A DNA stretch of 17,422 nucleotides from an uncultured bacterium (GTDB lineage: Bacteria > Actinomycetota > Actinomycetes > S36-B12). The stretch spans positions 1 to 17,422 of the forward strand of contig CAJBMR010000435.1 in assembly GCA_903954205.1 (NCBI GenBank), given 5' to 3'. The notes beneath the pieces are model-generated. The model was not told the DNA's origin and searched no databases. It was given only the letters and a program-made list of their open reading frames with translations. Shown one piece after another: positions 8,869-15,064 of the stretch. The translations under genes were made by a program, and so were the position numbers. The first letter of the stretch is position 1. Every line of letters begins with the position of its first letter.

Positions 8869-8904
8869 GAGCTGACGGGCCCGGACCTCCGGGCCCGTCA
8901 GCTC
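8869..8904 (+). terminator. Perfect 17-bp inverted repeat after potD
   Basis: Six bases after the potD stop, GAGCTGACGGGCCCGGA (8869-8885) is followed by CC and then its exact reverse complement (8888-8904). This is a very stable stem. There is no T-run, which is usual for actinobacterial terminator-like stems. It probably ends or attenuates potABCD transcription, or protects the 3' end of the mRNA. It separates the transport unit from the amidohydrolase-urease unit, whose first start lies 30 bases further on. Confidence 0.75.
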
Positions 8905-8934
8905 TCCTGCATAACCCCTCTCGGAAGGATGATC

Positions 8935-10545
8935 GTGACGAGCACGCGCATCGACAACGCCACCGTGTGGACGGGCCATCGACTCCCCGACGGGAGCGTC
9001 TACTCCTCTGACGCGGTCCTCATGGTGGACGGCCGCATCGTCGCGCTCGGTGAAACAGCGCGAAGGCTGCCGGCGGACCAGGTCGTCGACGCTGACGGGG
9101 GCTTCCTGGCACCTGCCTTCGGAGACGGCCATGTCCACCCGATCTTCGGGGGACTCGAGCGTGAGTTCGCCCCGGTGCGCGACCATGCCACGGCGCAGGA
9201 CATCGCGGCGGCCGTCGGCACCTGGGCGCGGGAGCACCCCGAGATGGAATGGGTGCGCGGCGAGGGCTTCGATCACGCGCTCGCCCCCGAGGGGATCTTC
9301 CAGGCGGAATGGCTCGATGCCGTCGTCCCCGACCGTCCGGTCGTCCTGCGAGCGACTGACTATCACACCGTGTGGGTCAATTCCGAGGCGCTTCGTCGTG
9401 TGGGATACGCGACGGGCGTCGCGCAACCGCATGACGGCGAAATCGTGCTCGACAGTGCGGGAGCGCCCACGGGCACCCTGCGCGAGTGGGGTGCCTGGCG
9501 ACCCGTCTACAACCTGATGCCGACACCCCCCGAATCCATGCGGCTGAGTGCCGTCGACTTCGCCATGAGCGGTTTCGCCTCGACCGGCATTACCTGGGTG
9601 CAGGATGCCTGGGTCGAGCCCGGTGACGTGGACACATGGCTGACCGCCTCGGATCGGGGCATCCTCCACACGGACATCGACCTGGCACTGTGGGCCGATC
9701 CCAACTCCTGGCGCGACCAACTCAGCCAATTCGCCGCGGCACGAGAGCGCGTCGTGGCTGACGGTGGAACGTCCGTCACGAGCAACACGATCAAGTTCTT
9801 CGCCGATGGAGTCATCGAATCCGCGACCAGTGCCATGCTCGAGCCCTTCTGCGACTGCCCACACTGGAAGGGCATGCCCAACTGGGACCCGGGCGAGATG
9901 GCGGCGGCCGTCGCTGCCATCGACGCAATGGGCTTCACCGCGCACATCCACGCCATCGGAGATGCCGGCGTGCGCATGGCCCTGGATTCCATGGAGCATG
10001 CCGCAAGGGTGAATCCACCACGCGACCGCCGGTGGATCATCGTGCACACCCAACTCGTCGATCCCCCCGACCTCCCTCGCTTCGCCGAGCTCGGCGTGAT
10101 CGCGAACTTCGAGCCCTACTGGTCCAAGTACGACTCCTGGCAGTCCGAGCTCACCGCACCGCGACTGGGTCCGGAGCGCACGCACCGGCAGTTCCAGACG
10201 GCCACGCTGGCAAACATGGGGGCGCGTATCTCCTTTGGCAGCGATTGGCCCGTGACGACCTTCGCGCCGCTCGAGGGAATCCAGGTGGCGGTGACGCGTC
10301 AGATGACGGCGGACGGCCCTCCGTGGATGCCCGAGGAGAGGATCAGCGTCGATGACGCCATTGCCGCCTACACGCTGGGCGTGGCCTTTCAAGCGGGGCG
10401 CGACGACGCCGGCCTGATCAGGCCCGGCGCGGTGGCCGATGTCGTGCTCCTCGACTCCGACCCGCGTGCGGTCGATCCCATGGGGATCGGAGCCATTGCC
10501 GTGCGTGGCACGTGGCGTCGCGGCATGCGCACCTTCGGCACCTGA
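8935..10545 (+). CDS. Amidohydrolase family protein (YtcJ / N-substituted formamide deformylase-like), 536 aa
   Basis: This belongs to the amidohydrolase superfamily, Amidohydro_3/YtcJ-like; the characterised relative is the Arthrobacter N-substituted formamide deformylase NfdA. Substrates of most members are unknown. GTG 8935 is preferred because GGAAGGA (8922-8928) lies six bases before it; an in-frame ATG at 8929 directly abuts that site and would add two residues. Metal-site motifs are GDGHVHP with His66/His68, a candidate bridging Lys287 in NTIKFFADG, AHIHAIGDAG with His337/His339, His371 in IVHTQL, and Asp437 in GSDWPVTT. The C-terminal beta-sandwich strand motif RPGAVADVVLLDSDP closes the fold. 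No signal peptide is seen, so it is cytoplasmic. Its stop is one base before the urease gamma-beta start, so it belongs to that operon and may act on the same or an upstream amide, formamide or ureide. Confidence 0.87.
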   Translation: MTSTRIDNATVWTGHRLPDGSVYSSDAVLMVDGRIVALGETARRLPADQVVDADGGFLAPAFGDGHVHPIFGGLEREFAPVRDHATAQDIAAAVGTWAREHPEMEWVRGEGFDHALAPEGIFQAEWLDAVVPDRPVVLRATDYHTVWVNSEALRRVGYATGVAQPHDGEIVLDSAGAPTGTLREWGAWRPVYNLMPTPPESMRLSAVDFAMSGFASTGITWVQDAWVEPGDVDTWLTASDRGILHTDIDLALWADPNSWRDQLSQFAAARERVVADGGTSVTSNTIKFFADGVIESATSAMLEPFCDCPHWKGMPNWDPGEMAAAVAAIDAMGFTAHIHAIGDAGVRMALDSMEHAARVNPPRDRRWIIVHTQLVDPPDLPRFAELGVIANFEPYWSKYDSWQSELTAPRLGPERTHRQFQTATLANMGARISFGSDWPVTTFAPLEGIQVAVTRQMTADGPPWMPEERISVDDAIAAYTLGVAFQAGRDDAGLIRPGAVADVVLLDSDPRAVDPMGIGAIAVRGTWRRGMRTFGT

Positions 10546-10546
10546 C

Positions 10547-11281
10547 GTGGCACTCACTCCGAGCGAGTCCGACCGCCTGCTCCTCTTCCTCCAGGGAGAG
10601 TTGGCGCGCGCTCGGCGCGCGCGCGGCTTGCGCCTCAACGTGCCGGAGGCTACGGCGTACATCGCTGACGCGGTCTGCGAAATGGCACGCGACGGAATCG
10701 ACCTGCCGACCGTGCGCGAGCGCGCACGTCACCTCCTCGGCCGCGACGACGTGATGGCCGAGGTCCCTGACCTGCTCTCCGACGTACGCGTCGAGGCTCG
10801 TTTCAACGATGGCACCCGCCTCGTCGTCGTCACGGATCTGTGGGACGTCACTCACGGCGACGACACGGGCTCCCCCACGCCCGAGAGCGACCTCGAGATA
10901 GAGATCCGCAATGAGGCCGCGACGGCTATCGCGATCAGCTCGCACATCCACCTCGCCGAGGTCAATCCGCGACTGCGCCTTGACCGTGAAGCCGCATTCG
11001 GTCGTCGCCTCGCGGTGCCTGCCGGCACCACGGTCTGGCTTCCCGCAGGCGAGTCGACCACCCTGCCCACCACGCAACTGCGAGGTGACCGCGTGGTCGT
11101 CGGCAACACCGGCGTTGTCGAGGGATCCGTGGATGACCCCGCGGTGCGCGAGAGAGCGCTCGCGGCATTGCGTCGGTGCGGCTACCTGGACGTCGTCGGC
11201 GGTGCCGAGGTCAACGACCTCGCCCAGGCGGACAGCGCTGTGGCCCGCCTCGTGGCCGATCGTCGAGGTACCCCCTCATGA
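10547..11281 (+). CDS. ureAB: Urease gamma-beta fusion protein, divergent, 244 aa
   Basis: Two small urease subunits are joined in one chain. Residues 1 to about 100 match urease gamma: LTPSESDRLLLFLQGELA, ARGLRLNVPEA, EMARDGI and DVRVEARFNDGTRLVVV line up with the family's LTPREKDKLLLF, ARGLKLNYPE and DIQVEATFPDGTKLVTV. Residues from about 112 to 196 match urease beta: IEIRNEAATAIAISSHIHLAEVN (the family has VGSHYHFFEVN), LRLDREAAFGRRLAVPAGTTV and GDRVVVGNTG. About 45 further residues (198-244) have no counterpart I recognise. GTG 10547 is chosen because it gives the gamma start VALTP; its ribosome-binding site is weak, so translation is probably coupled to the amidohydrolase gene, which ends at 10545. 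The stop overlaps the ureC ATG (ATGA). Gamma-beta fusions are known, for example in Helicobacter UreA, and in some actinobacterial second ureases. Confidence 0.83.
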   Translation: MALTPSESDRLLLFLQGELARARRARGLRLNVPEATAYIADAVCEMARDGIDLPTVRERARHLLGRDDVMAEVPDLLSDVRVEARFNDGTRLVVVTDLWDVTHGDDTGSPTPESDLEIEIRNEAATAIAISSHIHLAEVNPRLRLDREAAFGRRLAVPAGTTVWLPAGESTTLPTTQLRGDRVVVGNTGVVEGSVDDPAVRERALAALRRCGYLDVVGGAEVNDLAQADSAVARLVADRRGTPS

Positions 11282-12924
11282 GCAACTACGGCCCACAGCC
11301 CGGTGACGTGATCCGCCTCGGTGCGACCGGTCTGCGCTTGGGTATCCCCGAGCGCGTCGCCGACGCAGGCGATGAATTCCACGTCGGATTCGCCAAGACA
11401 GGTCGCGATGGAATCGGGCTGGCGCCGGTGACCACGCGGGAGTCCTGCGATCTGGTGATCACCAATGCCATCGTGCTCGACCCGGTCGATGGAGTGCGGG
11501 TTGCCTCGATCGGAATCCGCGAGGGTCGCATCAGCGGCATCGGCCGGGCAGGCAACCCCGCCGTATCCGATGACGTCGACATTGTCGTCGGATCCGGCAC
11601 CGTCGTGGTCGATGCCGACGGGCTCATCGTCACTCCCGGGGGTATCGATACCCACGTGCACGCCATGGCTCCCCGCGTCTTCGAGTCCGAGATCTCCTCC
11701 GGCGTTACGACGGTGCTCGCCCAGGAAGCCGGCCCGGTCTGGGGGGTGGGCATCAACTCACCGTGGTTCCTCGGCATCGCCCGCGAGGCGCTCGAGGCCG
11801 TGCCCCTCAACGTCGGGATCCTCGGTCGCGCCTCGTCTGCGCGCCGCGCCGCACTGGACGAAGCCGCAGACGCCCATATCGCCGGCTTCAAGGTGCATGA
11901 GGACACCGGCGCGACCCTGATGACGATCGACACCGCCCTGCGGGTGGCCGATGACATCGACGTCCAGGTGGCCCTGCACACGGACGGCCTCAACGAGACG
12001 CTCTCCGTGGCCGACACCCTGGCCGTGCTCGATGGGCGCGTGGCCCATGCCTTCCACGTCGAGGGAGGAGGGGGCGGTCACTCCCCCGACGTCCTCACCC
12101 TCGCGGGCCGAGAGCACGTCATCGCCTCGTCGACCAATCCGACCATCCCCTACGGGATCAATGCGGCGGGGGAGACCTTGGACATGGTGCTCTTCTGCCA
12201 CGGGCTCGCCGCCGACCGAGAGAGCGACCTGCAGATCGCACGGGCGCGGATCCGCGAGTCCACGATGGCCGCTGAGAACCGCCTGCACGATCTCGGGGTC
12301 ATCCCCATCACCTCGTCCGACGCCCTCGGCATGGGCCGCGCCGGCGAGACCTGGTGGCGGACCTTCGCCATGGCCGACGCCCAGGCCGTCCAGGCAGGCG
12401 ACCGCGGTGATGCATCAGGCGACGACAACGATCGCATCCTGCGCTACCTCGCCAAGATCACGGTCAACCCGGCAATCGCGCATGGTCTCGCTCATGAAGT
12501 CGGCCGACTCGCCGTGGGACACAGGGCTGACATCGTCCTGTGGGATCCGCGATCCTTCGCGGCCAAGCCGCAACTTGTGTTGGTCGCGGGCTATCCCGCT
12601 TGGGGGGCGACCGGTGATCCCAACGCAACGATCGACGGTGCAGAGCCGCTGCGGCTGGCTGAGCAGTTCGGCGCGCTCGGACGGGCGCCGCGAGGACTTG
12701 GATCGATCATCACGAATGCGCGCGCCGCGGCACTAGCGCCGCTGGATCGGCCGATGATCGTGACGCGTGGATGCCGCACCGTGCGGAGCAGCCACATGGT
12801 GCGTCACGGAGTGCTGGGAGAGGTCGTCGTCTCTGCGGACGGGGAGGCCGTGACCTGGCAGGGGAGCCCACTGCGGAGCTCCCCTATCGACACGGCCTCC
12901 CTGTCACGCGTCCACTACTGGTGA
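11278..12924 (+). CDS. ureC: Urease alpha subunit homologue (divergent, nickel amidohydrolase), 548 aa
   Basis: This is homologous to the catalytic subunit of urease, which hydrolyses urea with a dinickel centre. ATG 11278 overlaps the gamma-beta stop and has GAGG nine bases upstream. Against Klebsiella UreC recalled from memory, every catalytic position is kept: metal ligands His126/His128 (DTHVHA), Lys205 to be carbamylated and His207 (FKVHEDTG), His234 (ALHTDGLNE), His260 (FHVEGGGGGHSPD), Asp348 (ITSSD); flap Cys307/His308 (FCHG) and Arg324 (RIRE). It is about 20 residues shorter than the usual 567-570. Part is lost at the N-terminus, and four residues are lost in the loop after AGPVWG, where canonical urease has GPAAGTHATTC. 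The alanine after the catalytic Asp (Klebsiella Ala363) is Gly351. Overall identity looks low for UreC, so the substrate may not be urea. No accessory genes are nearby. Confidence 0.85.
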   Translation: MSNYGPQPGDVIRLGATGLRLGIPERVADAGDEFHVGFAKTGRDGIGLAPVTTRESCDLVITNAIVLDPVDGVRVASIGIREGRISGIGRAGNPAVSDDVDIVVGSGTVVVDADGLIVTPGGIDTHVHAMAPRVFESEISSGVTTVLAQEAGPVWGVGINSPWFLGIAREALEAVPLNVGILGRASSARRAALDEAADAHIAGFKVHEDTGATLMTIDTALRVADDIDVQVALHTDGLNETLSVADTLAVLDGRVAHAFHVEGGGGGHSPDVLTLAGREHVIASSTNPTIPYGINAAGETLDMVLFCHGLAADRESDLQIARARIRESTMAAENRLHDLGVIPITSSDALGMGRAGETWWRTFAMADAQAVQAGDRGDASGDDNDRILRYLAKITVNPAIAHGLAHEVGRLAVGHRADIVLWDPRSFAAKPQLVLVAGYPAWGATGDPNATIDGAEPLRLAEQFGALGRAPRGLGSIITNARAAALAPLDRPMIVTRGCRTVRSSHMVRHGVLGEVVVSADGEAVTWQGSPLRSSPIDTASLSRVHYW

Positions 12925-12933
12925 GCCTGATGA

Positions 12934-12973
12934 CTCAGGCGTAGCGGGAGAAGCTCAGGCGTAACGGGCGAAG
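12934..12973. repeat. Tandem 20-bp duplication at the 3' end of the 42-aa gene
   Basis: Two adjacent 20-bp units, CTCAGGCGTAGCGGGAGAAG (12934-12953) and CTCAGGCGTAACGGGCGAAG (12954-12973), differ at two positions. On the minus strand the second unit encodes the real C-terminus FARYA-stop. The first, just beyond the stop, would read FSRYA-stop in the same style. The end of a gene has therefore been duplicated in the gap to the convergent ureC gene. Confidence 0.8.
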
Positions 12974-13083
12974 ATCGCGTCGATTTCGGCGCGCTCTGCC
13001 GGGGTCATCGCGCGCTCACGCTCACGGTCCCACAGCTGGCGGAAGGTCAGTTCTGACTCGTTGTGCTTCTTGCGTCCAAACAT
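12955..13083 (-). CDS. Small charged protein of 42 aa, function unknown
   Basis: This gene is too short for most ORF callers but well supported. ATG 13083 on the minus strand is preceded by the strong purine-rich site GGAGGAAAGGA (13090-13100), six bases from the start. The protein begins MFGRKKHNESELTFRQLW and continues with DRERERAMTPAERAEIDAI, ending FARYA. It is highly charged and probably forms one or two amphipathic helices. The TPAERAEIDAIF-type ending resembles short actinobacterial proteins I have seen annotated as hypothetical, but I cannot name a family. It has no signal peptide or membrane segment. It converges on ureC (31 bases apart) and its 3' end is tandemly duplicated. It stands alone, with no co-directional partner closer than the L,D-transpeptidase over 400 bases upstream. 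Confidence 0.75.
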   Translation of the reverse strand: MFGRKKHNESELTFRQLWDRERERAMTPAERAEIDAIFARYA

Positions 13084-13242
13084 GGCTCATCCTTTCCTCC
13101 GGGTCCAGGGCTGGCACCCGGCCCGATCGATGGCCATGTGCCGACCAGCGCTCGGGCCTGGACCCGCGGCCCCTCGTGAGGGCCATGTAAACGGTGACAT
13201 GGGGGGCCGGGCCGCTGAGCCGAGGGGGTCTCAGGGCGTGGT

Positions 13243-13258
13243 CCAGATCACGCGTGTC
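13243..13258. repeat. Direct repeat copy 1 flanking the 17-bp array (CCAGATCACGCGTGTC)
   Basis: CCAGATCACGCGTGTC here recurs at 13465-13480 as CCAGATCACGAGTGTC, one mismatch in 16. The similarity extends about 14 bases further left in both copies (CTCAGGGCGTGGT against CTCAGCGGGGCGGGGC), giving an imperfect unit of about 30 bases on each side of the tandem array. Confidence 0.65.
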
Positions 13259-13335
13259 GTGTGGAACGAGGGGGAAATCGAGCGAAAACGACCCTTCGGG
13301 ACGCTTCCACCGGCCCTCAGCCGACCCCAAGCGTC

Positions 13336-13438
13336 GTTTTGGCGCGGGGCGAGTTTTGGCGCGTAGCGAGGTTTGGGCGCGGAGCGAGATTTGGCGCGGG
13401 GCGAGTTTTGGCGCGGAGCGAGATTTGGCGCGGAGCGA
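13336..13438. repeat. 17-bp tandem repeat array, six copies (unit GTTTTGGCGCGGAGCGA)
   Basis: Six head-to-tail units fill 103 bases: 13336-13352, 13353-13369, 13370-13387 (18 bases), 13388-13404, 13405-13421 and 13422-13438. Consensus is G(T/A)TTTGGCGCGG(G/A)GCGA; changes are at position 2 (T or A) and at position 13 (G or A), plus TA in unit 2 and an inserted G in unit 3. The spread of variants suggests an established minisatellite rather than an assembly artefact. A unit length of 17 is not a multiple of three and codes for nothing coherent in any frame. Possible roles are protein binding, transcript termination or recombination; none is shown. Confidence 0.85.
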
Positions 13439-13464
13439 CAGACGAGCGCTCAGCGGGGCGGGGC

Positions 13465-13480
13465 CCAGATCACGAGTGTC
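13465..13480. repeat. Direct repeat copy 2 flanking the 17-bp array (CCAGATCACGAGTGTC)
   Basis: This is the partner of the copy at 13243-13258, lying 27 bases after the last 17-bp unit. See that entry for the extended match. Confidence 0.65.
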
Positions 13481-13519
13481 CCGAAGAAACCGGGTTCGAT
13501 GCGGGGCTTGGGGAGCGGA

Positions 13520-15025
13520 CTAGCCGTCCTGCCAAAGGGCGGAGCCGCGCTTCCACTCCGGCCAGGTGTAATTCCAGTAGCCGGCCAGGTAGTCGTCCGT
13601 GCCGACCTTGTCTGGACTGCCGGTGTACTCGGCTACATCGCCAAACTTGGTATTGCGGTAGAGCCAGCCCATGTCGTCGTAGGACATGTTGGTGCAACCG
13701 TGCGAAGTATTTGCGTAGCCAAGGCTGTAGTTCCACGTCGCATCGTGGATGTACTCACCGTTGTCATTCACACGGATCGCCCACTTGACGGTGACATCCC
13801 ATCCCTCTTCGGGGTCTGGGTTGTAGAGCCGCTTGTCGGGGATGTGCGCCGTGAGGATCTTGGTGCCCGACTCGGTCAGCCAACCCGCCTTGCCGCCGGA
13901 GATGTCAAACACCTGCTCTTGCACGCCATTGCGGGTGTACTTCATCGTGTGCTTCGTGAGGTTGACCTTGAGCACGACCTGGTCACCGGTCTTGAAGCTG
14001 GACGAGACCTTCGGTCCATATGCACCCTTGGCTCCCTCAACCGAGCTGAGGTTGGCATTGAGGGTGATCGTGGCATGTGCGGGCCAGTAGTCGCGCGGGC
14101 GGAACACGGCCCTCTGCGAGTCGACCCAGAACCATCCGGCCTCACCGAAGTCCTTGTCGGAGGTGACGACGAGGGCGCGCTCGACCTCGGCCTTGTTGGT
14201 AATGGGAATACCGAAATCCACGACGAGTGGGACGCCCGAGCCCATGTCGGTGCCCTTGGGCCAGACGTCCAGGGTGAAGGTCTTCTCGGCCCGACCCATC
14301 TTGAAGTTGGTCCTGCCAATGACGTTGCCTGCGCTGTCGGTAACCGTTACCCACAGTCGACGGGCCGGTGGCAGATTGTCAGTGACCCACATCCGAGCCT
14401 TATCCGCCTCGCGCACGGCGATGGCGAACTGAGCATCCTTCTTGTCGACGATGCTGATGTTGGAGCCCTCGGGCACATTGCGCATCTTCAGCACGGTGCC
14501 GGGCTGGAGCGTGATGACCTTGCTGCCCGTGGGCTTGCCCAGCGCCTTGCCCTCTGCCTCGAAGATCACAGGCTTGGTCGGCTTCGGCGGCACAGGCGGC
14601 TCGATCCTGAAAGCCACCGGATCGGATGCTGCTCCAACGCCGTCAGCAGTCACTGCACGCAGTGCCACGGAGTAGGGCTGCCCCACCTGGATGCCGGTAA
14701 TCGTCACGGGGCTAGCCGTCACGGAAGGATCGAAGCGGACCCACTTTCCACCCTGGTCAGACCACTCGTAGTTGGTGATCGCCTTGGTGGTCGCAGGGGC
14801 CGTGAAGGAGATGGTGACGGAGCCAGCACCGGTCGTCGCCACCAAAGCGGTGGGCGCAGGCACGCTGGTGTCGACCGGTGGCTCTGCAGGCAGGTCATCG
14901 GCGGACACGCTGACCGAGGCGGGAGACGTCGTCGGGGCCGAGGTCTCCGCGAGCGCCGGGGCCTGCACGAGGCCGGCCGCGAGAGCCGCGGCTACGGCGA
15001 CGATCGCGAGGCGGGCGGGTCGCAC
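13520..15025 (-). CDS. Secreted L,D-transpeptidase with FN3 and Ig-like domains (YkuD), 501 aa
   Basis: L,D-transpeptidases make 3-3 peptide cross-links in peptidoglycan or attach proteins to it, and act outside the membrane. GTG 15025 is preferred: GGAGGA lies three bases before it, it opens a clean Sec signal (RPARLAIVAVAAALAAGLVQ, cleavage near APALA), and a -10-like box sits about 40 bases upstream. The in-frame GTG 15061 has no ribosome site and would almost touch that box. After the signal come a Thr/Ser/Pro linker, a fibronectin type III domain (about 55-141, SVTISFTAPATT and PYSVALRAVTADG), Ig-like region(s) of the LdtMt2 type (about 145-320), and the YkuD catalytic domain with SHGCTNMS and nucleophile Cys444. 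The conserved NTKFGDVAEY and the C-terminal tail with WNYTWPEWKRGSALW match mycobacterial Ldts. There is no lipobox, so the protein is likely soluble or wall-associated. Confidence 0.92.
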   Translation of the reverse strand: MRPARLAIVAVAAALAAGLVQAPALAETSAPTTSPASVSVSADDLPAEPPVDTSVPAPTALVATTGAGSVTISFTAPATTKAITNYEWSDQGGKWVRFDPSVTASPVTITGIQVGQPYSVALRAVTADGVGAASDPVAFRIEPPVPPKPTKPVIFEAEGKALGKPTGSKVITLQPGTVLKMRNVPEGSNISIVDKKDAQFAIAVREADKARMWVTDNLPPARRLWVTVTDSAGNVIGRTNFKMGRAEKTFTLDVWPKGTDMGSGVPLVVDFGIPITNKAEVERALVVTSDKDFGEAGWFWVDSQRAVFRPRDYWPAHATITLNANLSSVEGAKGAYGPKVSSSFKTGDQVVLKVNLTKHTMKYTRNGVQEQVFDISGGKAGWLTESGTKILTAHIPDKRLYNPDPEEGWDVTVKWAIRVNDNGEYIHDATWNYSLGYANTSHGCTNMSYDDMGWLYRNTKFGDVAEYTGSPDKVGTDDYLAGYWNYTWPEWKRGSALWQDG

Positions 15026-15064
15026 GGGTCCTCCAGGGGCTATGGCAGCTTTTGCGTTCACAGC

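Larger units (their letters stand above)
13084..13519. other. Gene-free stretch of 436 bases with repeats
   Basis: Reading frames that cross this stretch are low-complexity products of its repeats, and I see no real gene. It lies upstream of the 42-aa gene and downstream of the L,D-transpeptidase, both on the minus strand, so it should hold the promoter of the small gene and the terminator of the transpeptidase. Contents are an inverted repeat GGGTCCAGG/CCTGGACCC (13101-13109 and 13157-13165), a small CCCTC-GT-GAGGG hairpin near 13171-13182, a pair of imperfect direct repeats around CCAGATCACG, and a six-copy 17-bp tandem array between those repeats. Confidence 0.6.

Noticed and set aside
8410..10662. 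A 750-codon minus-strand frame opposite potD and the amidohydrolase
   Set aside because: Long antisense frames are expected in GC-rich genes; the product is Arg/Gly/His/Val-rich with no recognisable motif, while the plus strand carries full metal-site motifs.
12861..12884. GGGGAGC/GCTCCCC stem near the end of ureC as a terminator
   Set aside because: It lies inside the coding sequence 40 bases before the stop, with a 10-base loop and no T-run; chance in GC-rich DNA is likely.
13336..13438. CRISPR array
   Set aside because: Units are 17 bases head to tail with no spacers, and no cas gene is present.
13061..13523. Plus-strand frames giving repeated LARSEIWRGARFGAERD-type peptides
   Set aside because: They are translations of the 17-bp tandem array; the unit is not a multiple of three, so the peptide pattern shifts frame and shows no coding constraint.
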